The position numbers and the translations under genes are program-made. Below, piece by piece: positions 51,226-59,650 of a DNA stretch of 64,000 nucleotides; the stretch's first letter is position 1, and every line of letters begins with the position of its first letter. The DNA lies in NCBI RefSeq assembly GCF_003313505.1, contig NZ_QMHO01000005.1, forward strand, positions 62,001 through 126,000, read 5' to 3'. Source of the stretch: Pedobacter nanyangensis (GTDB lineage: Bacteria; Bacteroidota; Bacteroidia; Sphingobacteriales; Sphingobacteriaceae). The notes under the pieces were generated by a model that had not been told where the DNA came from, made no database searches, and worked only from the letters and a program-made list of their open reading frames with translations.

Positions 51226-53730
51226 TTAATTCTTTCGTTCTACTTCCCTATCCATCTCCGTCATGTTCACGTTGGTTGACTGGGAGAAATCGTCCAAAAG
51301 ATAGTTATTGAAATAATCAGCCAAGCGCCAGAACATGTATTCGGTCATATCGCCAAAACCATGACGTTGACCAGGCACAATGATAAAATCGAAACGTTTA
51401 CCTGCTTTAATTAGTGCATTAGCTACCCTGATACTTCCCGCCGGGTGTACATTATTGTCAATATCGCCATGCATCAACAACAAATGTCCTTTTAGGTTTT
51501 TAGCCAAATCTGGGTTTTTATCAATCGAATATTTGAAAGAAGTATCCCCTTTTAGGGAAACGATTTCTTTCACCCCGTGGTGTTTTTCGCTCCACCAACG
51601 GTTGTAAATACTGTTATCGTGGTTACCCGCCGCAGAAACCGCTACTTTAAAGAAATCTGGATATACCAACATGGCAGCAGTTGACATAAAACCACCTCCT
51701 GAGTGTCCGGTGATTCCCACTTTATTGACATCAATAAACGGATATCGATCTGCTAATTGTTCTATCGTTGCTTTTTTATCAGCCAAACCGTAATCACGTA
51801 AGTTTCCGTAGCCATAAGTATGGTACCATTTTGAACGTGCCGGGTGACCGCCTCTATTGCCTACGGTTACTACCACATAGCCCAATTGCGCCAAACGATC
51901 CATTCTGTCCATGCTGCGACCAAAGGATTTGTTTACCGCCTCGGTTTGTGGGCCTGGATACACATACTCAATTACCGGGTATTTTCTGGTTGGATCAAAG
52001 TTGAAAGGCTTGTACATTACCCCGTACAAATCGGTTACGCCATCGTCGGCTTTTACTTTAAAAGGTTCAGGAAATTTATACCCCGCAGCCATCAGCAAAG
52101 ATAAATCAGTGGTTTCCAACTCCATCACTTTGTTACCGTTGTGGTCATACAAAGTAGATTTTGGGGCGGTGTTTACCCTTGAATAATTGTCTACAAAGTA
52201 ACGGCCGGCATCGTTCATGCTCGAAGCGTGGTCAAAATCGCCAGCGTTTAACAATTTCAATCCCGAACCGTCAAAATTTACACGGTACAAATGGTAATAG
52301 TAGGGGTCTTCTTTAGCTTCACGACCATTGGCCGTAAAATAAAGCACCCTAGCTTTCTCGTCGATGTTTACAATATCCTCGCAGTGGAAAGAGCCTTTAG
52401 TGATTTGGTTTTTCAGTTTACCATTCTCGTCAAACAGGTAAAAATGTCCCCAACCATCACGCTCACTCCAATGGATCAGTTCCTTACCGCCATTCACCAA
52501 ACCTGGGCGTTGTACTTCCACATAGGTATTGAAACGCTCTTCAATTAATGGTTTTACGGTACCAGTGGCCACATCTACCACGCAAACATCAATACGTTTT
52601 AAATCGCGACTGGTGCGGCCCAGGTAAAATTTCCCATTGTCACCCAACCAAACTGCCGGACGGAACTCGTTATCTCTGTCCGCGTTTAACGCCGGCTTGC
52701 TGTAAGTATTTAAACTTTGGTCTTTAAAAGCTGCAACGTTTAATTTTTTACTGGTTTTTTGGGCGAAATTGAACAACCAAACCTCATCTTGCGGTGCTTC
52801 GGGCTCGCCTGGCATTTGGTATTTGTAGGTTTCTAAGGTTGGGCGGCCAGCACTCACGCTATTAATTACCCAAAGGTCTTTAACTTTTCTGCTATCAGAA
52901 CGTTGTATCACAAAGTATTTCGAATCTGGCGACCAAAGCACAAAGGCCCTTCTGCGCTTTTTATCGTTCTTAATAATTTCTTCGTTGTTCTCGCCGCTAC
53001 CGTCGCTTCCAAAAGCATAAGATTTCACCCCATCTTTTGTTAATTGATGCTCTACAATGGTACTATCCTCCTCATTTTTTAGGGCCTTTTGATAATTGGC
53101 TTTGTCCATCCAAAACAGGTTGTAATTACGGGTGAAGATGATGGCAGACGAATCTGGCGCTACCGCTCCCCAATTTGGTTTTGCCTTAGCTCTTTTAAAG
53201 TTTTTAATTTCTGTCAGCTTTTCGGTAGCCAGTTCATATTGAAACTTAAAGATTTTCTTCTGCATGGAGTCGGCAGCCTTTTTGTCCTTTCTGTCGGGCT
53301 TCACTTCGTCGATAGTACTTTTTATCTCAAAGGTTAAGGCTTTCTCATCATTGCTGAACTTCAGGTTCTCTATTGGCAAGTGTTGGGCATCAAATGGGTC
53401 ACGGGTAATTAAGGTAATTTCCGCTGCCAGCTTAGCTGGATCAAAAAGTTGTCTTTTATTTCTCGAAGCAGGCTCAACAATGTACCAGTTTTTCCCGTTA
53501 GGTGTTTCATATTCGTACCAAAAACGGTTGCTTTGTTTTAACCAATGCGGATCAACACTGGTAGAATAAATCATTTTCCGCAATTTACTGGGCGAAAAAC
53601 GGGCCGCCATTTGGTAATTGGCTTTTTGTGGTACCTGAAGCGTTTCTGTAGTGGTAATTGTTTTGGTTTGTGCATGAACTGCCACCCCTGAAAACAAACC
53701 TAACAGTGAGAACAAGTAGAGTTTTTTCAT
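51226..53730 (-). CDS. S9-family (DPP IV-like) prolyl peptidase
   Basis: This 834-residue secreted peptidase has a signal peptide (1-20, ending AVHAQ), a beta-propeller N-terminal part (about 60-560, with repeated strands), and an alpha/beta-hydrolase C-terminal part. The triad is readable: Ser in GHSGGGFMS (near 675), Asp in HGDIDNNVHP (near 757) and His in GQRHGFGD (near 790). It should cleave dipeptides or oligopeptides with proline in the periplasm. Many Bacteroidota have several such enzymes for peptide scavenging. The C-terminal 25 residues are charged. It is divergent from the NodB deacetylase pair. Confidence 0.93.
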   Translation of the reverse strand: MKKLYLFSLLGLFSGVAVHAQTKTITTTETLQVPQKANYQMAARFSPSKLRKMIYSTSVDPHWLKQSNRFWYEYETPNGKNWYIVEPASRNKRQLFDPAKLAAEITLITRDPFDAQHLPIENLKFSNDEKALTFEIKSTIDEVKPDRKDKKAADSMQKKIFKFQYELATEKLTEIKNFKRAKAKPNWGAVAPDSSAIIFTRNYNLFWMDKANYQKALKNEEDSTIVEHQLTKDGVKSYAFGSDGSGENNEEIIKNDKKRRRAFVLWSPDSKYFVIQRSDSRKVKDLWVINSVSAGRPTLETYKYQMPGEPEAPQDEVWLFNFAQKTSKKLNVAAFKDQSLNTYSKPALNADRDNEFRPAVWLGDNGKFYLGRTSRDLKRIDVCVVDVATGTVKPLIEERFNTYVEVQRPGLVNGGKELIHWSERDGWGHFYLFDENGKLKNQITKGSFHCEDIVNIDEKARVLYFTANGREAKEDPYYYHLYRVNFDGSGLKLLNAGDFDHASSMNDAGRYFVDNYSRVNTAPKSTLYDHNGNKVMELETTDLSLLMAAGYKFPEPFKVKADDGVTDLYGVMYKPFNFDPTRKYPVIEYVYPGPQTEAVNKSFGRSMDRMDRLAQLGYVVVTVGNRGGHPARSKWYHTYGYGNLRDYGLADKKATIEQLADRYPFIDVNKVGITGHSGGGFMSTAAMLVYPDFFKVAVSAAGNHDNSIYNRWWSEKHHGVKEIVSLKGDTSFKYSIDKNPDLAKNLKGHLLLMHGDIDNNVHPAGSIRVANALIKAGKRFDFIIVPGQRHGFGDMTEYMFWRLADYFNNYLLDDFSQSTNVNMTEMDREVERKN

Positions 53731-53927
53731 GTATTTAGTTAGTTAAGTAATGGAGATTTGAATGAGCTAATTTAAATCAAAAAGATGTGAGCGTAACAGT
53801 TTTTATGTAATAATTGAGTGAGTTTCCACCTTTACTTTCATTCATATTTGGAATGAGGCAAATATTTATCAACACCGCTACCTATTTTGATGTTATTGCT
53901 TAGTTTTGTTCGTATTTATAGCACTTT

Positions 53928-54815
53928 ATGAAAAGATTTTTCTTGCCTCTTATGGCATTGGCATTGATTTACGGAGCTGGATGCCAATCGAAATCACAAA
54001 CGGCTCAAACCAGCGAAACAAAGGACAGCGTAGCTAACGTGGCCGGCACCGAACCCTCTGAAAATCAAAGTGCCCCTATTGATACTAAAAATATTAAGGT
54101 TGCAGATGCCAAAACGATTTTGGATAGGCCACAAGTACCTATCCTTTGTTACCACCAAGTGCGTAACTGGAGAGCTACAGACGGCGCTATGGGCAAAGAT
54201 TATACCGTAGAGATACAAAACTTTAAAGACCAGATGAAAATGTTGTCGGACAGTGGTTATCATACCATTTTGCCTGATCAGCTTTATGCTTATTTAAACG
54301 AGGGCAAGGCGCTTCCAAAGAAACCTATTATGCTTACTTTTGATGATACGGTTTTAGATCAATATACGGTGGTTAACCCAACCCTAAAGAAATATGGGTA
54401 CAAAGCTGCTTATTTCATCATGACGGTTTCTATTGGCAAAAAAGGCAAGTTTGTAAATTACATGAGCGCAGAGCAGATTAAAGAACTTGCTGACGAAGGC
54501 AATACCATTGGTAGCCATACGTACGACCATAAAAACTTTAAAAAATACGCCGGTAAAGATTGGGAAGAACAATTAGATAAACCAACCAAAAAACTGGAAG
54601 AAATTACTGGAAAAAAAATCGAGTACTTCGCTTATCCATTTGGTTTATGGAACAAAGAAGGCTTTCCAGAGTTAAAGAAAAGAGGCTTTAAAATGGCTTT
54701 CGCCCTGGCTGACAAACGTGATGAGAATGATCCTTTGATGTGCGTTAGAAGAATTATTGCCAGCGGCCATTGGAGTCCTAAAACTTTGCACAATAATATT
54801 GTAAAAAGTTTTTAA
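53928..54815 (+). CDS. Polysaccharide deacetylase-family lipoprotein (copy 1)
   Basis: This 295-residue protein has a lipoprotein-type signal (MKRFFLPLMALALIYGAGC, Cys 19), a low-complexity Ser/Thr linker, and a NodB domain (about 70-290). The first motif reads MLTFDDTVLDQ, with Thr after the Asp pair where Gly is usual. The metal-binding HxxxH motif is GSHTYDHKNF. Later segments are EYFAYPFG and a Lys-rich tail. It should remove acetyl groups from peptidoglycan or a polysaccharide. A -7 box TAGTTTTG is at 53901-53908. Copy 2 follows after 12 bp, so the pair is a tandem duplication in one operon. Confidence 0.88.
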   Translation: MKRFFLPLMALALIYGAGCQSKSQTAQTSETKDSVANVAGTEPSENQSAPIDTKNIKVADAKTILDRPQVPILCYHQVRNWRATDGAMGKDYTVEIQNFKDQMKMLSDSGYHTILPDQLYAYLNEGKALPKKPIMLTFDDTVLDQYTVVNPTLKKYGYKAAYFIMTVSIGKKGKFVNYMSAEQIKELADEGNTIGSHTYDHKNFKKYAGKDWEEQLDKPTKKLEEITGKKIEYFAYPFGLWNKEGFPELKKRGFKMAFALADKRDENDPLMCVRRIIASGHWSPKTLHNNIVKSF

Positions 54816-54827
54816 GCATTACCTTAC

Positions 54828-55691
54828 ATGAAAAAATTGATAATTGGGGCATTCATTTGCCCCATTCTTTTTACCGCCTGTCAATCTTCATCAGGCGAAA
54901 CCAGTTTAAGTGCCGCTACCAAAACTACCAGCAGCTTGTCTGTTGCCACAGCGCCCGAAACCGACACGTTAAAACCTGCTGATGCTGCAACTATTTTAGC
55001 CAAAAAAGAAGTTCCTGTGTTGTGTTACCACCAAATAAGGGAATGGTTACCAAGCGATGGCAAACGAGCGAAAGATGACATCATCTCTCCTGCTAAATTT
55101 AAAGAGCACGTTAAAATGTTGGCCGATAGCGGGTACCAATCCATACTTCCCGACCAACTTTACGACTATTTGCTTTACGGCAAAGCACTCCCGGAAAAGC
55201 CAATAATGTTCACTTTTGATGATACTGATTTGGATCAATTTACCGTGGCCTATCCTACCTTAAAGCAATACGGTTTTAAAGGTGTTTATTTCATCATGAC
55301 GGTCTCCATTGGCAAAAAAGGAAGAATTGCCTACATGAACGCAGCGCAAATTAAGGAACTTTCTGACCAGGGCAATGTAATTGCCAGTCATACCTACGAC
55401 CATAAGAACTTTGCCAAGTTTAACGACGAGGATTGGAAAACACAGATTGACGAACCTACCCAAAAACTGGAAAAAATCACGGGTAAAAAGGTGGAGTATT
55501 TCGCTTACCCTTACGGAGTTTATAAAAGTAGCTTGTTGCCAAAATTAAAGGAACATGGTTTTAAAGCAGCTTTCATCCTATCGACCAAAAGAGATGAAAA
55601 TTATCCTTTGTACACCATTAGGAGAATTATAGATCCGGGGAATTACACGGCCCGAAACCTATTGCACAGTATTAAAAAGAGCTTTAAGTAA
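54828..55691 (+). CDS. Polysaccharide deacetylase-family lipoprotein (copy 2)
   Basis: This 287-residue paralogue of the preceding gene has the same layout: lipoprotein signal (MKKLIIGAFICPILFTACQ, Cys 18), linker, and NodB domain with MFTFDDTDLDQ and ASHTYDHKNF. PVLCYHQIREWLPSDGKR has the PxLCYHxI opening of the family. The second copy has kept all the same metal-binding positions, including the Thr after FDD. The two proteins differ most in the linker and the C-terminal fifth. They may act on different acetylated glycans or be regulated together. Confidence 0.88.
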   Translation: MKKLIIGAFICPILFTACQSSSGETSLSAATKTTSSLSVATAPETDTLKPADAATILAKKEVPVLCYHQIREWLPSDGKRAKDDIISPAKFKEHVKMLADSGYQSILPDQLYDYLLYGKALPEKPIMFTFDDTDLDQFTVAYPTLKQYGFKGVYFIMTVSIGKKGRIAYMNAAQIKELSDQGNVIASHTYDHKNFAKFNDEDWKTQIDEPTQKLEKITGKKVEYFAYPYGVYKSSLLPKLKEHGFKAAFILSTKRDENYPLYTIRRIIDPGNYTARNLLHSIKKSFK

Positions 55692-55701
55692 GGGCTGTTA
55701 T

Positions 55702-55911
55702 TTGAAGCAATTAGAGCAAGACCAGCTCATTATTAGAAATGCAAGACCTGAAGTGCCCCCTTATGTAACTTACCATTTAAGTAACGCTGGAAATGGCTTG
55801 GTACCTATTATTACTTCCATGGCCAAGTGGGCTTTTAGGGATATCAATGGAGCGTTTAAACAGGGAGAGTTGAGATATGCATTTGTAATTTCTTGTTATC
55901 TAAAATCTTAG
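55702..55911 (+). pseudogene. Remnant of an HxlR-family transcriptional regulator
   Basis: The 69-codon frame begins with a TTG and contains LEQDQLIIRNARPEVPPYVTYHLS, which matches the wing region of HxlR regulators (key part PEVPPYVTYHLS), followed by the short C-terminal helix. The N-terminal half of the winged helix is absent; nothing matching it lies upstream before the deacetylase stop at 55691. It is a 5'-truncated relic. Confidence 0.65.
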
Positions 55912-55998
55912 CTCCCATCTTCGTTATATTACGCTGAATTCAATTAATATTTCACTGAATATCAATTCTGAACAAATACCCCCAAATATTTCGCTTTA

Positions 55999-56066
55999 AG
56001 ATTGCTTCATTCTTCGCAATGACGCTCTCTTTTTCGTCTTTGCGAGGAGGAACGACGAAGCAATCT
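55999..56066. repeat. Hairpin intergenic repeat
   Basis: AGATTGCTTC (55999-56008) is exactly inverted in GAAGCAATCT (56057-56066). The inner arms TCGCAATGACG and CGTCTTTGCGA pair with one mismatch. It belongs to the common Bacteroidota repeat CGTCATTGCGAGG...GAAGCAATCT. Confidence 0.75.
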
Positions 56067-56127
56067 CATTCTACACAATATAAAGGCAGTTTAATTGATA
56101 AAACTCAGGGTAATAAAAGTTTATCTG

Positions 56128-56580
56128 CTAAGCGATTTCCTGAATAAGATACGTTTTTCCGTTAAAGAGTACTTGCTCTCCCACGGGTTTTCCAATAAAC
56201 AATTTGCCAATAGGCGATGCAGCCGAAATAGCAAAATAAGTTTTACCTTCCAGCTGTAATTGGCCTGCACTGATACTGATGTAAAAATTCCCCTGGTTGG
56301 TAATCAACAAACTACCATTTCGAGCAGTGTTTGCACCACCTATGTCTTTCAACGATTGCAAGATAGCTTTTTGCTGTTGCGCATCAGCCAATAACTGTTT
56401 GTTGCGGTTAATGTCCTGTTGAGCCATCTCACGACCTGTTTCAAATTTATCTCCTGCACTACTTTTGGTATCGTCCTGGCTAGCTTCTTGGGCCTGCAAC
56501 AAAGCTTCGTTAGCGGTAGCAATACGCTGTTCTATAAAATTTAAGCAGAGCTGATAAAGTTCGTTTTTTAATTGCATCAA
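56128..56580 (-). CDS. GreA/GreB-like protein
   Basis: This 150-residue protein has an N-terminal coiled coil (about 1-80, with QRIATANEALLQAQEASQ) and a C-terminal FKBP-like domain (about 95-150) with AASPIGKLFIGKPVGEQVLF, of which SPIGKLFIGKPVGE is the GreA-type signature. The coiled coil retains DDTKSSAGDKFETGREM, which includes the acidic tip region of Gre factors. It probably binds the RNA polymerase secondary channel as a Gre or Rnk-like factor. The family is frequently misnamed as a 3-oxoacyl-ACP synthase in databases. It is read leftward, isolated. Confidence 0.72.
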   Translation of the reverse strand: MMQLKNELYQLCLNFIEQRIATANEALLQAQEASQDDTKSSAGDKFETGREMAQQDINRNKQLLADAQQQKAILQSLKDIGGANTARNGSLLITNQGNFYISISAGQLQLEGKTYFAISAASPIGKLFIGKPVGEQVLFNGKTYLIQEIA

Positions 56581-56675
56581 TTGGATGGTTGGTTTTTTGG
56601 TTGGTTAGTTGTTTAGGAGCTACAGCAAGGGAGAATATCGAATATTCTCCCCAACTGAATGTTACAAAAAGATTG

Positions 56676-57254
56676 TTATGCTTCTATCCATTTCACCTTA
56701 TCGGCCATTGGTGTACGGTTGGCTTCACGTGCTTCGGCATTATGGTAGCCCATATAAAACAAACCATAGCATTTTTCATTTTCCGCCAAACCTAAAAAAT
56801 CTCCTAAGTGGTCAATCAATGGAGGCGAACTCCAGTAGCCCCCCACATTTAAAGCTTCCGCAGTTAGGGCCATATTTTGTACCGCACAAGCTACGGCCGC
56901 AATTTCTTCCCAATTTGGCAGTTTGTCTTCATGAAATTGGATATTGATGGCAACAATCACTTCCGCTTGCGATGTTTTTTGTCCAAAACTGTCGTATTTT
57001 TTCTGAAGGAACTTTTCGGCGGGAACGGTCTCTTTATAAATCCTACCCAACTCAGCCCCCAATTTTGCTTTACCTTCTTTTCTGATGACGGTGAAGCGCC
57101 AAGGTTGCGTTAATTTATGGGTTGGGGCATAATTGGCACTCTCTAAAATCTCCTCAATTATGGATTTAGGAATTTCTTGTTGTATGTAGCTTTCAGGAAA
57201 AATACTTCTCCTGTTCTTTATAATTGTCGATAAAATTTCTGCTTTTGAACTCAT
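56676..57254 (-). CDS. Nitroreductase-family protein
   Basis: This is a 192-residue FMN enzyme from ATG 57254 (MSSKAEILSTIIKNRRSIFPE). The frame is open for 14 codons more. It has the IIKNRRSI FMN-contact opening, ANYAPTHKLTQPWRF and a C-terminal GLFYMGYHN motif. It should reduce nitro-compounds, quinones or similar substrates with NAD(P)H. The length is slightly below the family average. It is divergent from the DUF2975 gene across a region that holds a palindrome. Confidence 0.9.
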   Translation of the reverse strand: MSSKAEILSTIIKNRRSIFPESYIQQEIPKSIIEEILESANYAPTHKLTQPWRFTVIRKEGKAKLGAELGRIYKETVPAEKFLQKKYDSFGQKTSQAEVIVAINIQFHEDKLPNWEEIAAVACAVQNMALTAEALNVGGYWSSPPLIDHLGDFLGLAENEKCYGLFYMGYHNAEAREANRTPMADKVKWIEA

Positions 57255-57327
57255 TTTCAAAAATAACATTTTACGTATAGCATTAATGTTTAGCATTTGT
57301 AAAATTGAAAAATCTTATTATTTGAAT

Positions 57328-57366
57328 AATATTTATTGAAAAACAATAAATATTTATTTATATTTG
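57328..57366 (+). promoter_or_regulatory. Promoter and operator of the DUF2975/HTH pair
   Basis: TTG (57336-57338), a 20 bp spacer and TATATTTG (57359-57366) form a good Bacteroidota promoter. A perfect 11-bp inverted repeat AATATTTATTG / CAATAAATATT (57328-57338 and 57344-57354) covers the -33 box, as expected for an autorepressor site of the HTH protein encoded second in the operon. Confidence 0.6.
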
Positions 57367-57391
57367 AAATAATCATTTTAAACTCATAACC

Positions 57392-57928
57392 ATGTCGAAA
57401 ACAAATAACTTGGTATTTTGGGGCTTATACATTGTTGCTTGGCTCATTTTTGTTGGCTTGGCCATTGAAGCGGGAGGTTTAGTCGTAAATTTCCTTTTTA
57501 GCCTGTATAAACCTGAATTTGTCCAAAACCTTTATCAGAAGTTGGACTTGTCTGAAATATATAATGACAGTAAATTAGTCTTTTTTAATATTTATAGCTT
57601 CATTCTGATCATTTCAATCCTAAAAGCTTATCTATTTTACGTAGTTATCAGGCTAATGCATAAAATGGATTTATCAAAGCCGTTTAACACTTTTGTTGCG
57701 AAACAAATTTCACAAATCAGTTACTTTACCATTTCAATTGGACTATTAAGCTATATTGCCAGACATTTAGTTAAAAATTTAATGCACCACGGTTTTATCG
57801 TCGACAACTTAAACCAATTTTGGACGGACAGTCAAGCCTTTATTTTAATGGGAGCTGTAATTTATATTATTGCTACCATTTTCAAAAAAGGAGTAGAAAT
57901 CCAAAATGAAAATGATTTAACGGTATAA
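57392..57928 (+). CDS. DUF2975 membrane protein
   Basis: This 178-residue protein has four membrane helices (about 8-32, 58-84, 105-127 and 143-165). The pattern matches DUF2975, a family usually encoded directly before a small HTH regulator. The following gene starts 3 bp after its stop, so the pair forms one module. The membrane protein may signal to, or sequester, the HTH protein. Its function is not established. Confidence 0.85.
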   Translation: MSKTNNLVFWGLYIVAWLIFVGLAIEAGGLVVNFLFSLYKPEFVQNLYQKLDLSEIYNDSKLVFFNIYSFILIISILKAYLFYVVIRLMHKMDLSKPFNTFVAKQISQISYFTISIGLLSYIARHLVKNLMHHGFIVDNLNQFWTDSQAFILMGAVIYIIATIFKKGVEIQNENDLTV

Positions 57929-57931
57929 AGT

Positions 57932-58138
57932 ATGGCAATCATTGTAAATTTAGATGTAATGATGGCAAAGCGAAAAATGTCGCTTAATGAACTGTCAGAA
58001 AAAGTTGAACTAACACTTTCCAATCTTTCTATTTTAAAAACAGGAAAAGCAAAAGCAATACGTTTCAGTACCTTAGAAGCCATTTGCAAAGCCCTAAATT
58101 GCCAGCCAGGAGATATTTTAGAATATGTAGAAGAATAG
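57932..58138 (+). CDS. YozG-like small HTH (XRE-type) regulator
   Basis: This 68-residue helix-turn-helix protein (MAIIVNLDVMMAKRKMSLNELSEKV) has the recognition region in LSNLSILKTGKAKAIRFSTLEAIC and an ending GDILEY. Both parts match the XRE/YozG type paired with DUF2975. It follows DUF2975 by 3 bp and probably binds the palindrome upstream of that gene. Its stop codon abuts the stop of the convergent HEAT-like gene. Confidence 0.88.
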   Translation: MAIIVNLDVMMAKRKMSLNELSEKVELTLSNLSILKTGKAKAIRFSTLEAICKALNCQPGDILEYVEE

Positions 58139-58693
58139 CTAATTTAATTTGAGCTGTTTTCTGATCTGCTTCACCTTGGCAAAAAAGGCAATACTCTCTC
58201 TATCTACCAGATAAGCCATTGTTTGTGAAAGTTCGTCCTTGATCCATGGGTGGGCCGTATTGAAATTGGCCAGAATATTTAAGCAGTGCGACTTGATTGC
58301 TACGGGCACCTCCTCGTCAATTAGCCAACTAAAAGTGGTTTCTACCAGTTTTTCGGTATCATAGCTTTCTAAAATTTGCTTTATTTCTGGCAATGCATTT
58401 TTTTTAGTTATCAGCGCCAATATTTTGGAAAAGTGACGTCGTGCCGATAGGTTATTTTGCTTTGGAAAAACACTGAAGAAATAGGCAATAAACGGCACAA
58501 AATTTCTTGGGCTGTTTTCATAGATGTTCTCTAAAATCCAGGCTGCCCTGAAAGCAATTTTCTCCTCTGGATGAAAAGTGAGATCAATAATATCCTTTAT
58601 TGCGATTCCATTTTGTATAGAAATTGCAGCCAATTTGTTTACCTTGCTTTTTTGAAGCGTGGTTTTAATTTCATTGATCAATTGCTCCTTCAT
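58139..58693 (-). CDS. HEAT-repeat-like helical protein
   Basis: This is a 184-residue protein from ATG 58693 (MKEQLINEIKTTLQ). An upstream ATG at 58744 would add 17 residues that look like promoter. Helices recur with a spacing suggestive of HEAT repeats (FHPEEKIAFRAAWILENIYE; EVPVAIKSHCLNIL). Homologues are sometimes named adenylosuccinate lyase in databases, without catalytic residues here. The function is unknown. Its start faces the AraC-Ogt gene. Confidence 0.7.
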   Translation of the reverse strand: MKEQLINEIKTTLQKSKVNKLAAISIQNGIAIKDIIDLTFHPEEKIAFRAAWILENIYENSPRNFVPFIAYFFSVFPKQNNLSARRHFSKILALITKKNALPEIKQILESYDTEKLVETTFSWLIDEEVPVAIKSHCLNILANFNTAHPWIKDELSQTMAYLVDRESIAFFAKVKQIRKQLKLN

Positions 58694-58807
58694 CGCAGTA
58701 ACGAAATTAACAATTGTAAGCTTGCCACAAAAAAAGACTTGCAAAAAAGCAAGTTTCGGATTTTATCAACACGTTACCGTTGGGATATTTGTATAATTTT
58801 AAAGCAC

Positions 58808-59650
58808 ATGAAAACGCAACAACAACTTAACTACGAAAGAATAGCGAGAGCCATTGATTATATCAGTACCCACTTCAAAAACCAGCCTGATTTAGAGGAA
58901 GTGGCAGAAAATGTTAATCTAAGCCCCTTTCATTTCCAACGTTTGTTTACAGAATGGGCCGGCACCAGTCCGAAAAAATTTTTGCAATATGTAAGTGTGG
59001 GCTACGCCAAACGGTTATTGCAAGCAGAGCAGGCCAATTTGTTTGATGTGGCTTTTGAAACGGGGCTTTCGGGAACCAGTAGACTACACGATTTATTTGT
59101 TAACATAGAAGGCATGACGCCAGCCGAATATAAAAACGGTGGTGCCGATCTGGTTATCAATTACAGTTTCGCCAGTACTCATTTTGGTGATCTGTTGGTG
59201 GCTTCAACCATCAAGGGGGTTTGCTATATGGCTTTTTATGAAGATGAAAATCAGGCACTGGAGTTATTGAAAACTAAATTCCCTCATGCCAATTACAAGC
59301 AGCACTTAGATACGTTACAACAAAACGCCCTATTCATTTTCCAAAATGACTGGTCGAAGCTGCAAGATATTAAACTACATTTAAAAGGCACCGATTTCCA
59401 GTTAAAGGTTTGGGAAGCACTGCTCAAAATCCCCATGGGAAAACTTTCTACCTACGGTAAAATTGCCCATCAACTCGGAAATCCAAATGCCTCCAGAGCA
59501 GTGGGAACGGCCATTGGAAGTAATCCCATTGCCTTTCTCATTCCATGCCATCGCGTAATCCAAAGTAATGGCTCATTTAGTGGCTATATGTGGGGCACAA
59601 CCCGTAAAACGGCCATTATTGGTTGGGAGCAAGCTTTTGTTAGTGGTTAG
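58808..59650 (+). CDS. AraC-Ogt fusion: HTH plus methylated-DNA-protein cysteine methyltransferase
   Basis: This is a 280-residue protein from ATG 58808 (MKTQQQLNYERIARAI); an open frame upstream to 58571 has no family support. Residues 1-105 form an AraC-type double HTH (LEEVAENVNLSPFHFQRLF), and 175-275 the Ogt domain with LLKIPMGKLSTYG and the acceptor IPCHRVIQSNG. The N-terminal zinc/phosphotriester domain of Ada is absent. It should repair O6-methylguanine and may also activate alkylation-response genes. The final codons and the stop (TAG 59648-59650) already lie in the TAG-heptamer array. Confidence 0.93.
   Translation: MKTQQQLNYERIARAIDYISTHFKNQPDLEEVAENVNLSPFHFQRLFTEWAGTSPKKFLQYVSVGYAKRLLQAEQANLFDVAFETGLSGTSRLHDLFVNIEGMTPAEYKNGGADLVINYSFASTHFGDLLVASTIKGVCYMAFYEDENQALELLKTKFPHANYKQHLDTLQQNALFIFQNDWSKLQDIKLHLKGTDFQLKVWEALLKIPMGKLSTYGKIAHQLGNPNASRAVGTAIGSNPIAFLIPCHRVIQSNGSFSGYMWGTTRKTAIIGWEQAFVSG

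Noticed and set aside
58571..58807. Upstream extension of the AraC-Ogt gene, overlapping the divergent HEAT-like gene
   Set aside because: Family proteins start at the MKTQQQL region (58808), and the extension runs antisense through another gene.
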